Under the pieces are notes generated by a model. It searched no databases. It saw only the letters and a program-made list of their open reading frames with translations, and was not told the DNA's origin. DNA of 64,000 bases, taken from Acuticoccus sp963704595 (GTDB taxonomy: Bacteria; Pseudomonadota; Alphaproteobacteria; Rhizobiales; Amorphaceae). The stretch lies in contig OY969922.1 in assembly GCA_963704595.1 (NCBI GenBank), forward strand, positions 372,001-436,000. Direction: 5' to 3'. A program made the translations under genes and the position numbers. Shown here in pieces: positions 20,021 to 28,853 of the stretch; the stretch's first letter is position 1; every line of letters begins with the position of its first letter.

Positions 20021-21672
20021 TGGCGCTGCTCGGCTTCATTCTCGCCGCACCGCGCTGGAAACTCGCGCTCATCGTGGCGCTGACGATCCTTGCGGGGGCG
20101 GCCAACGCGCTTCTGGTCGTGGCGGTCAACGGGGTCGCCGACCTTGTCGCGAAGGGCGAGCGGCCGGGCCTGGAGGCGGTCGTCCTCTACGGCGGCGCGT
20201 TCCTGTTCTATTACGTCGGCGAGCAGCTTGCGATGATGGGGGCGAACCGCGTCGTCGAGCGGCTCCTGCACGATCTGCGGCTGCGGCTCGTCGACCGCGT
20301 CCGCCGGTCGGAGCTGCCGGTGATCGCCCGGCTCGGCCATGGCGACCTCTACAACCTCGTCGCCGCAGAGACGAACCACCTGTCCGTCACGTTCCCGATG
20401 GTGATCGACGCCGTGCAGCAGACGATGCTGCTTGCTGCTGTCCTCGTCTACCTAACGCTGATCTCGCCGTCGGCGCTCGGCGTCTTCGTGCTCGCGGTCG
20501 CCGTCGGGGCGGTGTTCTACCGCCTCATCAATCGGCGCTACGGCGAGGCGATGTCCGCGATCACCCGGCGTCAGGGCGAGATGCTCGGCGCGGTTGGCGA
20601 CATCGTCCACGGCGCGAAGGAGCTGCGCCTTTCGCGGGCCCGCAGCGACGACGTGTTCACCGACTTCCGGCGCCGCGCCCGTCGGGCGGAGGACCTCCTC
20701 GTCCTGTCGATCGACCACTGGGCGGACCTGATGCTGCTCTCCAGTGTCGTCGTCTACCTGATGCTCGGCATCGTCGTGTTCACCTTCCCGACCGCGGCGG
20801 AGGGGCAGCCGCTCGTCATCTTCAAGCTCGTCCCGGTCCTCCTTTTCGCGATGGGGCCGCTGACCCGCATCACCGCGCTGTCGCCGATGGTCATCCGCGC
20901 CAACCAGGCCGTGCGCGCGATGACGAAGCTCGAGGCCGACCTCTCCGCCGAAGGCGGCCTGTCGCCCGCCGAGGCGCGCGAGCGGGCGCCGCAGTTCGCG
21001 GGCTTCGGCACGCTGGAAGCGCACGGCGTCACCTTCAGCCACCACGGTCCTGACGGAACGGCCGAGTTCACCGCCGGCCCGCTGGACATCCGGATCGCGC
21101 GCGGCGAGCTCGTCTTCCTCGTCGGCGGCAACGGCAGCGGCAAATCCACGGCGCTCAGGGTGCTGACCGCGCTCTACCCGCCCGAAAGCGGCTACCTCGC
21201 GGTGGACGGCGTCCCCGTGACGGGACCGGACGTCGCCGGGTACCGCGAGCTGTTCGCGGCGATCTTCGCCGACTTCCACCTCTTCGACCGGCTCTACGGG
21301 TACGAGGATGCGGACCCCGCCACCGTCAACCGGCTGCTGGCCGAGATGGGCCTTGCCGGGACGGTATCGTTCGCCGACGGCCGCTTCTCCCGCCTCGCGC
21401 TGTCGACCGGCCAGCGCAAGCGCCTCGCCCTGGTGGCGGCGCTGGTGGAGGACCGGCCCGTCTACGTATTCGACGAGTGGTCCGCCGAGCAGGACGTCCA
21501 TTTCCGCGACCAGTTCTATCGCGTCATCCTTCCTGACCTGAAGGCGCGCGGTAAGACAGTGGTGGCTGTCACCCACGACAACCGCTACTGGCACTTGGCG
21601 GATCGGGTCATTAAGATGGAACTCGGGCGCGTCTCATGGGACCGGGCGGGCGAGGATCTGGAACGGCCATGA
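20020..21672 (+). CDS. Cyclic-peptide-export-type ABC transporter (PvdE/SyrD-like), copy 2
   Basis: 550 residues with the same design as its upstream neighbour: an exporter membrane domain beginning MALLGFILAAPRWKLALIVAL, then an ATPase with Walker A LVGGNGSGKSTALRVL, signature LSTGQRKRLALVAALVED, Walker B VYVFDEWSAEQDVHF and His in VTHDNRYW. The two copies are clearly related but divergent along their whole length, so they look like an old duplication specialised into a heterodimer. Both nucleotide sites keep their key residues. The gene overlaps the next by four bases (ATGA). Confidence 0.88.
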   Translation: MALLGFILAAPRWKLALIVALTILAGAANALLVVAVNGVADLVAKGERPGLEAVVLYGGAFLFYYVGEQLAMMGANRVVERLLHDLRLRLVDRVRRSELPVIARLGHGDLYNLVAAETNHLSVTFPMVIDAVQQTMLLAAVLVYLTLISPSALGVFVLAVAVGAVFYRLINRRYGEAMSAITRRQGEMLGAVGDIVHGAKELRLSRARSDDVFTDFRRRARRAEDLLVLSIDHWADLMLLSSVVVYLMLGIVVFTFPTAAEGQPLVIFKLVPVLLFAMGPLTRITALSPMVIRANQAVRAMTKLEADLSAEGGLSPAEARERAPQFAGFGTLEAHGVTFSHHGPDGTAEFTAGPLDIRIARGELVFLVGGNGSGKSTALRVLTALYPPESGYLAVDGVPVTGPDVAGYRELFAAIFADFHLFDRLYGYEDADPATVNRLLAEMGLAGTVSFADGRFSRLALSTGQRKRLALVAALVEDRPVYVFDEWSAEQDVHFRDQFYRVILPDLKARGKTVVAVTHDNRYWHLADRVIKMELGRVSWDRAGEDLERP

Positions 21673-22583
21673 ACGTCTTTACTGCCGCGTCGCGCCCCCG
21701 CGAGACCCCCGAATACGGTCTGGACGACTGGGAGGCGGAGGAAGACGCCGCCTACTGGCGCGCCCGCAGGGCCCGCCGCCGCCGCGGTTACTTCACGCTC
21801 GCGCTGATCGCCCTGCTGATCGCAGGATTCGTCCTTTGGAACCGGATGGTCGTCTCGGTGAAATCGGGCGAGGCGGGCGTTCAGTACCGCTACTTCTACG
21901 GCACCGAGATGAACGAGATCTACGGCGAAGGGGTGCACGTCATCTGGCCGTGGAACAGGATGGTGATCTACAGGGTGCGGCTGCAGAACGATACGCGGCA
22001 GTACCAGCTCCTGACTCGCACCGGCCTGCCGGTGACGCTGGAGGTCGCGGTCCGCTACCGGCCCGACCTTCGCCTCCTGCCGATGCTGCACGTGACCGTC
22101 GGTCCCGACTACGCCAACACCATCGTCATGCCGGAAACCGAGGCGGTGTTGCGCCGGATCGTCGGCCAGTACCGCCCGGAAGAGGTCTATACGAGCGCCC
22201 GCGGCTTTCTCGAGGCGGTCGTGATCGGCGCGCTCTCCAACGTCGAGCGGCGCTACGTCATCGTCGACGACGTGCTGGTGCGCTCGGTCGAGCTGCCGGC
22301 GCCGGTTCAGGCGGCGATCGAGGAGAAGAGCGTCCTGGCCGAGCAGCAGGAGGCCTACACCTACCGGATCGCGATCGAGCAGCGCGAGGCCGAGCGCATG
22401 GCCATCGAGGCGCGCGGCATCCAAGCTTACCAGAACATCATCAAGGAAAGCCTGACCCCCGACATGCTGAGGTGGCAGGGCGTTGTCGCGACCCGCGAAC
22501 TCGCCACCTCGCCGAACGCCAAGACCGTGGTGATCGGCTCGGGCGAGGACGGGCTCCCCCTAATCCTCGGGGGCGACCGTTGA
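21669..22583 (+). CDS. SPFH/prohibitin-family membrane protein
   Basis: 304 residues. A charged N-terminal cytosolic tail (about 45 residues, Arg-rich just before the membrane) precedes one helix, GYFTLALIALLIAGFVLWN. An SPFH (band 7) domain follows, with VKSGEAGVQYRYFYG, EGVHVIWPWNRMVIYRVRLQ and TRTGLPVTLEVAVRYRPDL. The tail ending in a coiled coil (residues about 215-265, rich in Glu/Gln/Ala) is typical of oligomerising SPFH proteins. Family members form large membrane rings or scaffolds and modulate transporters or proteases. Its start overlaps the second ABC gene (ATGA) and its stop overlaps the binding-protein start (TTGA), so it belongs to the transporter unit. Confidence 0.88.
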   Translation: MNVFTAASRPRETPEYGLDDWEAEEDAAYWRARRARRRRGYFTLALIALLIAGFVLWNRMVVSVKSGEAGVQYRYFYGTEMNEIYGEGVHVIWPWNRMVIYRVRLQNDTRQYQLLTRTGLPVTLEVAVRYRPDLRLLPMLHVTVGPDYANTIVMPETEAVLRRIVGQYRPEEVYTSARGFLEAVVIGALSNVERRYVIVDDVLVRSVELPAPVQAAIEEKSVLAEQQEAYTYRIAIEQREAERMAIEARGIQAYQNIIKESLTPDMLRWQGVVATRELATSPNAKTVVIGSGEDGLPLILGGDR

Positions 22584-23887
22584 GCGACACCGCGGCCGAT
22601 CCGGCCGCAGCAAAGGCGGCGCGGCGACGCCAGTGGTGGCGCTACAATCGTCCGGTCGTGGTGCTCGCCGTCGCGGTCCTCGTGATTGCCGCCGTCGCGC
22701 TCGTGTCGCTGGATCGCCGCGGCATGTTCGAGACCGGCTTCCGCGTGGTCACGGTCTTCCGCGACGTCCCGGCCGACGTTCCCTTCGCCCGCGGCGTGCG
22801 GATGGCGGTGGACGAGGTCAACAGCGGCGGCGGCATGCACGGCAATCCGCTCGTCCTCGAGGAGGTCGTCGAGCCCTACTTCGCCGAGACGGACCCGATC
22901 GAGGACGTGGTCAACAAGACGCTCGAGCAGGCCTATAGGATCGCCCGCCGCCCGTCCGTCCTCGCGGTGATCGGCCACACGACGTCGGCCACGGCGGTCC
23001 CGGCGAGCAGCGTCTACGAGCGCAACAACACGGTCTTCCTCGCCACGCACGCCACGGCGGTCTCGCTGACGGAGCACGACTTCCGCTACGTCTTCGGCCT
23101 GCAGCCGAGCAACGCCGACAGCGCGGCCGTCATCGCCCGCTATGCGATCGACAACGGCATGCGCAAGTTCGTGGTGCTGAGCGACCGGTCGTCCTACGGC
23201 ACCGAGGCCGCGAACGAGTTCCGCCGCTTCGCCGCCGAGATGGGCGCCGAGATCCTCTATCACGGCGACCTTGCGCACCGTGACCGGAGCATCGACCGCA
23301 TCCTCCTGTTCATGCTCGACAACAATTCGTTCAACCCGAGCGAAATCGACGCCTTCTTCCTCGGCGCGGACTCCGCGGACGAGACGATCCGGTTCATCCA
23401 GCGCAGCCGCGAGCTAGGCCTGACGGTTCCCATTCTCGGCACGGACCACATCTATTCGAGCTATGTGGAGTCGAGAGTGGGTGTTGAGGGGATGCGCGGT
23501 GTGACCACCTCGTCGACCTTCGAGGCGCAGAGTCGCAACCCGATCGCCATCGAGTTCGGACAGCGCTACCGGGACCGCTTCGGCGAGGAGCCGGACGTCA
23601 ACGCGGCAATCGGGTACGATGCGGTGAAGCTCTACGCCTTCGTCGCCGATCGCGTGCGGCCGCACGATGCCGGACGGATCGCCGACCTGCTGCACGTGAT
23701 GCGGTACGAGCAGCCGTTCCGCGGGGTGACCGGACCGCTGGTCTTCGACGCGCGCGGCCTCGTGACCGACACGCATATCTACGTGGTGGAGCACGACGGG
23801 ACCGCGTTCCGGACCGTCGCGACCTACGAGAAGCCGCTCGGCATCGAGGTCGACGACGGGGCGAGCCCGTTGATGGTGCCGCCATGA
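22580..23887 (+). CDS. Membrane-anchored LivJ-type (type I fold) substrate-binding protein
   Basis: About 435 residues. It begins at TTG 22580, overlapping the SPFH stop. A basic N terminus is followed by a long hydrophobic helix (PVVVLAVAVLVIAAVALVSL) without an obvious cleavage site, so it is probably anchored in the inner membrane with the domain in the periplasm. The body is a Leu/Ile/Val-type binding fold: ARGVRMAVDEVNSGGGMHG, VLAVIGHTTSATAVPASSVYE, FVVLSDRSSYGTEAANEF and GYDAVKLYAFVADRV. Such receptors normally serve importers; pairing with PvdE-type exporters is unusual and suggests ligand sensing or a periplasmic acceptor. The ligand is unknown. Confidence 0.85.
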   Translation: MSDTAADPAAAKAARRRQWWRYNRPVVVLAVAVLVIAAVALVSLDRRGMFETGFRVVTVFRDVPADVPFARGVRMAVDEVNSGGGMHGNPLVLEEVVEPYFAETDPIEDVVNKTLEQAYRIARRPSVLAVIGHTTSATAVPASSVYERNNTVFLATHATAVSLTEHDFRYVFGLQPSNADSAAVIARYAIDNGMRKFVVLSDRSSYGTEAANEFRRFAAEMGAEILYHGDLAHRDRSIDRILLFMLDNNSFNPSEIDAFFLGADSADETIRFIQRSRELGLTVPILGTDHIYSSYVESRVGVEGMRGVTTSSTFEAQSRNPIAIEFGQRYRDRFGEEPDVNAAIGYDAVKLYAFVADRVRPHDAGRIADLLHVMRYEQPFRGVTGPLVFDARGLVTDTHIYVVEHDGTAFRTVATYEKPLGIEVDDGASPLMVPP

Positions 23888-23938
23888 ACTGGACGGACGG
23901 GCAGCACCAGTTGGATCAGCGCGGCGACAGGGAGATTG

Positions 23939-24148
23939 ATGATGTACCCCTTCTTTAGCTTCTGGGCGGTGGCGCTTTGGGTGCTGTCGGCCTGGATCAT
24001 CGGGATGCTGGGCCGCGACAAGCGGTTCGGCTTCTTCGGCAACTTTCTGGTGTCGTTCCTGTTCAGTCCGCTGGTCGGCGTGATCGTGCTGCTCGCGTCG
24101 GCCGACCGCTACGACAGGATCGCGCCGCCCCCGCCGCGCCAGCGCTGA
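23939..24148 (+). CDS. Small two-helix membrane protein
   Basis: About 69 residues with two predicted membrane helices, FFSFWAVALWVLSAWIIGMLG and FLVSFLFSPLVGVIVLLAS, joined by a charged loop (RDKRFGFFGN), and a proline-rich tail. GGGA upstream allows ATG 23939 or 23942. It follows the binding-protein gene by 51 bases on the same strand and is probably the last member of the ABC/SPFH unit. I do not recognise a family; it may be an accessory subunit. Confidence 0.6.
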   Translation: MMYPFFSFWAVALWVLSAWIIGMLGRDKRFGFFGNFLVSFLFSPLVGVIVLLASADRYDRIAPPPPRQR

Positions 24149-24300
24149 GCGACCGGCTACACGGGCGCGCCGTCTATGCAACCGGCCGGCGCGCCAGTAA
24201 TATCATGCACATCGCATTCGCCGTTGTCGCCGGAGGAATGCTCCCCGATCGCGCGTCCGGATCTGCCGGGCCGGACGGGCCAACATGGAGGAGGATGAAT

Positions 24301-24879
24301 ATGGTGACCAACCAAGCCACAATCGAACGGGACGCCGTCGCGGACGCCGTCGCAAGCCGGGCGAGCGAGATGGACCCGGTTGCGCGGAGCGTGACCGCCG
24401 ACAGCACGATCAAGTCGTACGTGATCGGCTCCGTGGGGGCGAGCATCATTCCCGTGCCGCTGTTCGACATCGCGGCCGTCGTGGCGATCCAGCTGCGGAT
24501 GATCCAGAAGCTCTCCGAGCTCTACGGCCAGCCCTTCTCCGAGCGGATCGGCCGCTCCGTCATCGCCTCGCTGGCTGGCGGCGTGCTCGGCTACGGTGCG
24601 GGCGTGACCGTGGCGATCAGCATGACGAAGCTGATCCCCGGCGTCGGCTGGATGATCGGGATGGCCTCCCTGCCGCTGGTGGCGGGTGCGTCGACCTACG
24701 CGATCGGCCACGTCTTCATGAAGCACTTCGAGGAAGGCGGCTCGATGATGGATATCAGCGCCGCGAAGATGCAGGAATTCTACAAGGAGCAGTTCGAGAA
24801 GGGCAAGCGCGTCGCCGCTGCGGCGAAGGCCGAAGTCCAGGTCGACCGCGCCGCGAAGACCGCCGAACAGGCGTCCTGA
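24301..24879 (+). CDS. DUF697/YcjF-like membrane-associated protein
   Basis: About 192 residues. After a short polar N terminus come two hydrophobic segments: SYVIGSVGASIIPVPLFDIAAVVAIQLRM with the family motif PVPLFDI, and VIASLAGGVLGYGAGVTVAIS followed by LIPGVGWMIGMASLPLVAGAS. This matches the DUF697 (YcjF-type) family, often found with small GTPases and membrane stress systems. A Lys/Ala-rich amphipathic tail follows. The ribosome site GGAGGAGG six bases before ATG 24301 sets the start over ATG 24295. It follows the small membrane protein gene by 150 bases and could be a separate transcript. Confidence 0.75.
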   Translation: MVTNQATIERDAVADAVASRASEMDPVARSVTADSTIKSYVIGSVGASIIPVPLFDIAAVVAIQLRMIQKLSELYGQPFSERIGRSVIASLAGGVLGYGAGVTVAISMTKLIPGVGWMIGMASLPLVAGASTYAIGHVFMKHFEEGGSMMDISAAKMQEFYKEQFEKGKRVAAAAKAEVQVDRAAKTAEQAS

Positions 24880-24894
24880 TCCGCCACAGCGACG

Positions 24895-24919
24895 GCCCGG
24901 CGCGACTCACGCGCCGGGG
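24895..24919. terminator. Strong hairpin between convergent DUF697 and AT-ER genes
   Basis: GCCCGGCGCG pairs with CGCGCCGGGG (nine of ten) across the loop ACTCA, in the 73-base gap between the two stop codons. It probably acts as a bidirectional terminator, although no T-run is obvious. Confidence 0.55.
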
Positions 24920-24952
24920 CCTCACTGTTTGGGGGCGGCCGCCCGTAGTGGC

Positions 24953-27340
24953 TCAGCCGGCCCCGTCCGCCACGAAGTGATCCGAGACCCTGTCCAGTTC
25001 TCTGAGCCGACGGGCGAGGAGGGCGGCGGTGCCCTCCATCAGCGCCTCGGTGATGCGCTCCACGTTCCGGGCGCGCCACGGCTCCAGCGGCGTCCCGGCC
25101 ACCCAGTGGTTGAACGCGCCCAGCGCAGGCCCGCAATGGATCTGCCAGTCCACCTTCGCGCTGGCGTCGCCGGCCATCGCGAGGCGCATGGTGTGGGCGA
25201 AGTACCAGCGGAAGACGAGCGCCATCTCGGCCTTCGGGTCTGCCTCGGCCCGTGCGAGCACCGCAGGGCGGGTCGCGGCCCAGTAGGCCCGCGTCTCGGC
25301 CCGCACCTCCGCAATCGGGCGGCGGAAGAAGCGCTCCTCGATCTGACCGCGCAACTCCGCCGGCAACGCGTCCAGCGACGGGTAGTGCCGCCAGGTGTCG
25401 TGGAGCTTGTTGGCCCGCGCGGCAAAGAACAGCCCGCGGCGGACGACCTGCACCTTTGCGCCGACCTCGAACATGTCGCCCGCCGGCGCGTACGTGGTGT
25501 CCTGGGGGCCGAGCGTCTGCAGGAGGTCCTTCACGGCGTCGCTGGTGCCGGCCTCCACGCTGCACTGGTTGACCGAGCCGGTCACCACGTAGTCCGCGCC
25601 GAGCATGAACGCGGCGAGGGCGGCGTGCGGCGTCCCGATGCCGCCGGCGGCGCCGATCCGCGTCGGCGTGCGGAACGCGTGGCGTGCAGCCGCCGCGTCA
25701 CGCTGCAGGAGGATCGCCGGCATCAGCGCCAGCAGCGAGCCGCCATCGGTGTGTCCACCCGAGTCGGCCTCGACGGTCAGGTCGCCGGCGACGGGGAGCG
25801 CCGCCGCAACCTCCGCGGCCGCAGCGTCGATCGCCCCGCGCTCGAGCAGCGCCCGCACCATCGCCTCCGGCGGCGGGCCGAGGAACGCCTCGGCGACCTC
25901 GGGCCGCGAGACCTTGGCGATCACCCGGTTGGGGGCCCTGGGTGTCCCGTCGGCCGCGCGGCCTGCACCGGCGAGGCGGTAGCGCACCAGCGCAGGCGTC
26001 ACGCCGAGGAAGGCTGAGGCCTCGACCGCCGTCACCCCCTCGCGCAGCAGAAGCTCGACCGTCGCCTCCTCCAGCTCCGGCCGGTCGGGCTGGCTGATGA
26101 GGTTGACGGCCCACGCCGCATCCGCCGGCACTCCGGCACGGATCGCCCCGATCGCCGCCGCCATCTCTTCAAGCGATAGCCCGCCGGCGCCGAAGACGCC
26201 GAGCAGACCGGCCCGTGCGAGCCGCGTCACCATCGCAGCCGACGCGATGCCCCGGTACATCGCCCCGGACATCGCCGCGTAGCGCACGCCCCACTCGGCG
26301 CGGAAGGCGGGGCTGCCGAGCGCTTCCGCGCCGCGGATCGTGCTGGGCGGCGGAGCGGCGGGCGGGCGGTCGGGCGTCGGCACGGGCGTCACCATCGCGC
26401 TCACGGCCGGCGGTTCGGCAGCGGCGTCGGGGCCTGCGTCGGGAGGGGAGGGCGCCGGCGTCGCGGGTGCGGCCCTTCGCGGGTCGGTGCGGATCTCCTC
26501 GATCAGCATCGTGAGCACGCGGCCCGGTCCGCACTCCTGGAACTCGGTCACCCCCTCGTTGAGAAGGTGGGCGACGCTGTCGGTCCAGCGTACCCGGCCG
26601 GTAATCTGCGCCACGAGGCCTGCCGCGACACCGCCCGGCGGATAGGGCCGCGCGGTCGCGTTGGCGATGACCGGGGTGCGGGGATCGGCGAGGCTGTAGC
26701 CGGCGAGAAAGCGCGCGAACTCCGCCGCGGCGTCCGCCATCTGGCGCGAGTGGAAGGCGGCCGACACCGGGAGCCGCACGACGCGGCTCGCCCCCGCCGC
26801 GCGGAAGGCGGGCTCCGCGGCCTCCAGCGCCGCCGCGGGGCCGGAGACGACCACCTGCGTCGGTCCGTTGATGTTGGCGAGGTCGAGCGTGTCCGCCGTC
26901 CGCGTGAGCGCCGCCTCCACGGCCTCCGCGGACAGTCCGATCACCGCCGCCATCGCCCCGGAGCCGTCGCCGGCTGCGGCCATCAGCTCGCCCCGCCGCC
27001 GGGTCAGTTCCATCCCGGTGCGGAAGTCGAACGCGCCGGCTGCGAACAGTGCGCAGTATTCGCCGAGCGAGTGGCCTGCGAGGAAATCAGGCTTCCTTCC
27101 GGTCTCGCGGAGCCGCGCGAGGTGGGAGAGCGCGCCGACGGCGAAGAGCGCCGGCTGGGTCCATTCGGTCCGCCCGAGCCGCCGCTCCGGGTCCTCCAGA
27201 CAGAGCCTGGCGAGCGAGGTGCCGAGCACCGCGTCCGCCGTCGCCACATGCTCCGGCCACGCATCGAACAGGGCGGCACCCATTCCCACCCGCTGCGAGC
27301 CCTGCCCGGGGAAGACGTGGGCGAGGCGGCCGGCGGTCAC
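24953..27340 (-). CDS. Trans-acting malonyl-CoA acyltransferase fused to PfaD-type FMN enoyl reductase (AT-ER)
   Basis: About 795 residues in two domains. Residues 1-300 are a malonyltransferase: FPGQGSQRVGMG, nucleophile in GHSLGEYCALFAAG, and catalytic His in SAAFHSRQM, the malonyl-type form. After an Ala/Pro-rich linker comes a PfaD enoyl reductase: EADSGGHTDGG, RIGAAGGIGTPHAALAAFMLG, VTGSVNQCSVEAG and APAGDMFEVGAKVQVVRRG. None of the PKS modules has an AT, so this protein must load malonyl units in trans, and its second domain can reduce enoyl intermediates in trans. GTG 27340 overlaps the P450 stop (GTGA) and gives the canonical AT start; the longer open frame upstream is not conserved. 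Confidence 0.95.
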   Translation of the reverse strand: MTAGRLAHVFPGQGSQRVGMGAALFDAWPEHVATADAVLGTSLARLCLEDPERRLGRTEWTQPALFAVGALSHLARLRETGRKPDFLAGHSLGEYCALFAAGAFDFRTGMELTRRRGELMAAAGDGSGAMAAVIGLSAEAVEAALTRTADTLDLANINGPTQVVVSGPAAALEAAEPAFRAAGASRVVRLPVSAAFHSRQMADAAAEFARFLAGYSLADPRTPVIANATARPYPPGGVAAGLVAQITGRVRWTDSVAHLLNEGVTEFQECGPGRVLTMLIEEIRTDPRRAAPATPAPSPPDAGPDAAAEPPAVSAMVTPVPTPDRPPAAPPPSTIRGAEALGSPAFRAEWGVRYAAMSGAMYRGIASAAMVTRLARAGLLGVFGAGGLSLEEMAAAIGAIRAGVPADAAWAVNLISQPDRPELEEATVELLLREGVTAVEASAFLGVTPALVRYRLAGAGRAADGTPRAPNRVIAKVSRPEVAEAFLGPPPEAMVRALLERGAIDAAAAEVAAALPVAGDLTVEADSGGHTDGGSLLALMPAILLQRDAAAARHAFRTPTRIGAAGGIGTPHAALAAFMLGADYVVTGSVNQCSVEAGTSDAVKDLLQTLGPQDTTYAPAGDMFEVGAKVQVVRRGLFFAARANKLHDTWRHYPSLDALPAELRGQIEERFFRRPIAEVRAETRAYWAATRPAVLARAEADPKAEMALVFRWYFAHTMRLAMAGDASAKVDWQIHCGPALGAFNHWVAGTPLEPWRARNVERITEALMEGTAALLARRLRELDRVSDHFVADGAG

Positions 27341-28722
27341 GGTGCGTCCCCGATCCGCTCGACCATCGGCCCGCCTTCGGGGACGTAAAACGTCCCCTCC
27401 CGCACCGGCGTCAGCGACGGGGTCGACAGCCGGTAGCGCCCGGAGGCGAGGAAGGCGTCGACGAGGGCGCCGATCTCCGCCAGCGCGAAGTTCATGCCGA
27501 CGCATCGCCGCGCGCCGCCGCCGAACGGCGCCCACCCGAGCGCCGGCGGGTCGCTGGCGGTGAAGCGCTCCGGGGCGAACCGCTCCGGGTCGTCGTAGAG
27601 GTCGGCGCGGCGGTGCAGGAGGTAGGCGGAATGGGCGAGCACCGTTCCGGCCGCGATCTCGAACCCGCCGAGTGCGAACGGCTCGAGGCTGAGGCGGATC
27701 CCGTTGGTCGCCATCATCGGAGCGAGGCGCAGCGTCTCCCTGACAGTGGCGTCGCGCCAGACCGGGTCGCCGGCGATGGCTCCCTCGCGCAGCCGCGCCT
27801 CAACCTCGGGTTCTGCGAGGGTGTAGGCCAGCGTCCAGGCGAGGGTCGCCGCCGTCGTGTGGAAGCCGGCGATGACGTTGAGAAGGAGTTCCTCGCACAC
27901 TTCGACGTCGCCGAGCGGTCCGCCGTCGGCCTCCGGTGCGTCGACCAGTCGCGCCAGCAGACCGCCTGCCGGCTCGCCTTGGCGCGCGGCGGCAACGCGG
28001 GCGTAGATCACCCCGAACAGCGTCTCGAACAGGGCGGCCATTTCCGCGTTGGTGACTGTTGCGCTCTCGGTCCGCAGCGCTGCCGTGGATGCGGCGCGCA
28101 ACTCGTCGTCGACCGTGCCGAACGCTGCGATCATCGCGCCTTCCAGCGCTGCCGCCTGCATCACCGGCAGCAGCGAGAACGGCGCGCCATCCCGGAACGG
28201 GGCAAGCGCGGAGGTCAGCGCCTCGACCAGCAGGGTGACCCCGGCGCGGCCGAGGTCGCGCGTGTAGGCACGCGTCAGGATGCGGCGGCGGGCGACGTGG
28301 TCCGCGCCGTCCAGAGCAAGGCTGCAGCCCGGTCGAAGCATCGGCCCGAACAGGACGCGGTTGGCGCGCCCGGCCGCCAGCACCCGCGCGGGCGCCGTGT
28401 GCACCGTGCGCAGAAGCGCCGGATCGGTGACGAAGCACCACGCGCCGTTGACATCGGTGAGGTCCGGATCGGCCGAACCGAGATCGATGGTGAAGACGTC
28501 GCCACAGGCGGCCTGCGCGCCATCCAGCACATCGAACGGCGCGGCGTGGAACGCGCCATCCGCGATTTCGTAGCGGGGCGGCCGACGGGAGCCGCAGACC
28601 GGTGCTTTAGGACTCCGTTCCGGGGGCACGATGCGATCGCTCCGCTCATCGGAGGGCGTTCGCCCCCGCGCAATTTCGTCCATAAAATCGCGTTTGCAAC
28701 GTACCGGCAAGCTGGTATCCAC
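27337..28722 (-). CDS. Cytochrome P450, tailoring enzyme of the polyketide locus
   Basis: About 450 residues with all three P450 landmarks: I-helix GFHTTAATLAW, K-helix ETLRLAPM and heme-binding loop FGGGARRCVGMNFALAE with the Cys ligand. Class-I bacterial P450s hydroxylate or epoxidise late intermediates. It is transcribed just before the AT-ER gene with a four-base overlap, so the two are one operon divergent from the synthase. GTG 28722 is the longest start; ATG 28683 (MDEIARG) is also plausible and would free the upstream palindrome. The redox partner is not in the window. Confidence 0.92.
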   Translation of the reverse strand: MDTSLPVRCKRDFMDEIARGRTPSDERSDRIVPPERSPKAPVCGSRRPPRYEIADGAFHAAPFDVLDGAQAACGDVFTIDLGSADPDLTDVNGAWCFVTDPALLRTVHTAPARVLAAGRANRVLFGPMLRPGCSLALDGADHVARRRILTRAYTRDLGRAGVTLLVEALTSALAPFRDGAPFSLLPVMQAAALEGAMIAAFGTVDDELRAASTAALRTESATVTNAEMAALFETLFGVIYARVAAARQGEPAGGLLARLVDAPEADGGPLGDVEVCEELLLNVIAGFHTTAATLAWTLAYTLAEPEVEARLREGAIAGDPVWRDATVRETLRLAPMMATNGIRLSLEPFALGGFEIAAGTVLAHSAYLLHRRADLYDDPERFAPERFTASDPPALGWAPFGGGARRCVGMNFALAEIGALVDAFLASGRYRLSTPSLTPVREGTFYVPEGGPMVERIGDAP

Positions 28723-28853
28723 AATTCAAGGGCGAAAAACGTCAATGATGGTAGGGGGAAAGGCGGTGTCTTCGGCATGCGATCCTGTCTTAGAATCCTA
28801 GTCCGCAGGAGCATGGTGGAGCGCCGCAAGGCGACGGGCCGGCCTCGTGCCGC
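28702..28853. promoter_or_regulatory. Divergent control region between P450/AT-ER operon and PKS
   Basis: The gap between the two transcription units is short, and lower in GC than its surroundings. It contains the imperfect 16-bp palindrome TACCGGCAAGCTGGTA at 28702-28717 (six of eight pairs). A shared promoter and regulator site is inferred from layout; I see no clear -35/-10 pair. Confidence 0.4.

Noticed and set aside
24953..27340. AT-ER as part of a polyunsaturated fatty acid (Pfa) synthase
   Set aside because: No PUFA-type tandem ACP array or fused Pfa domains are nearby; the AT-ER fusion and the AT-less modules next door fit a trans-AT PKS.
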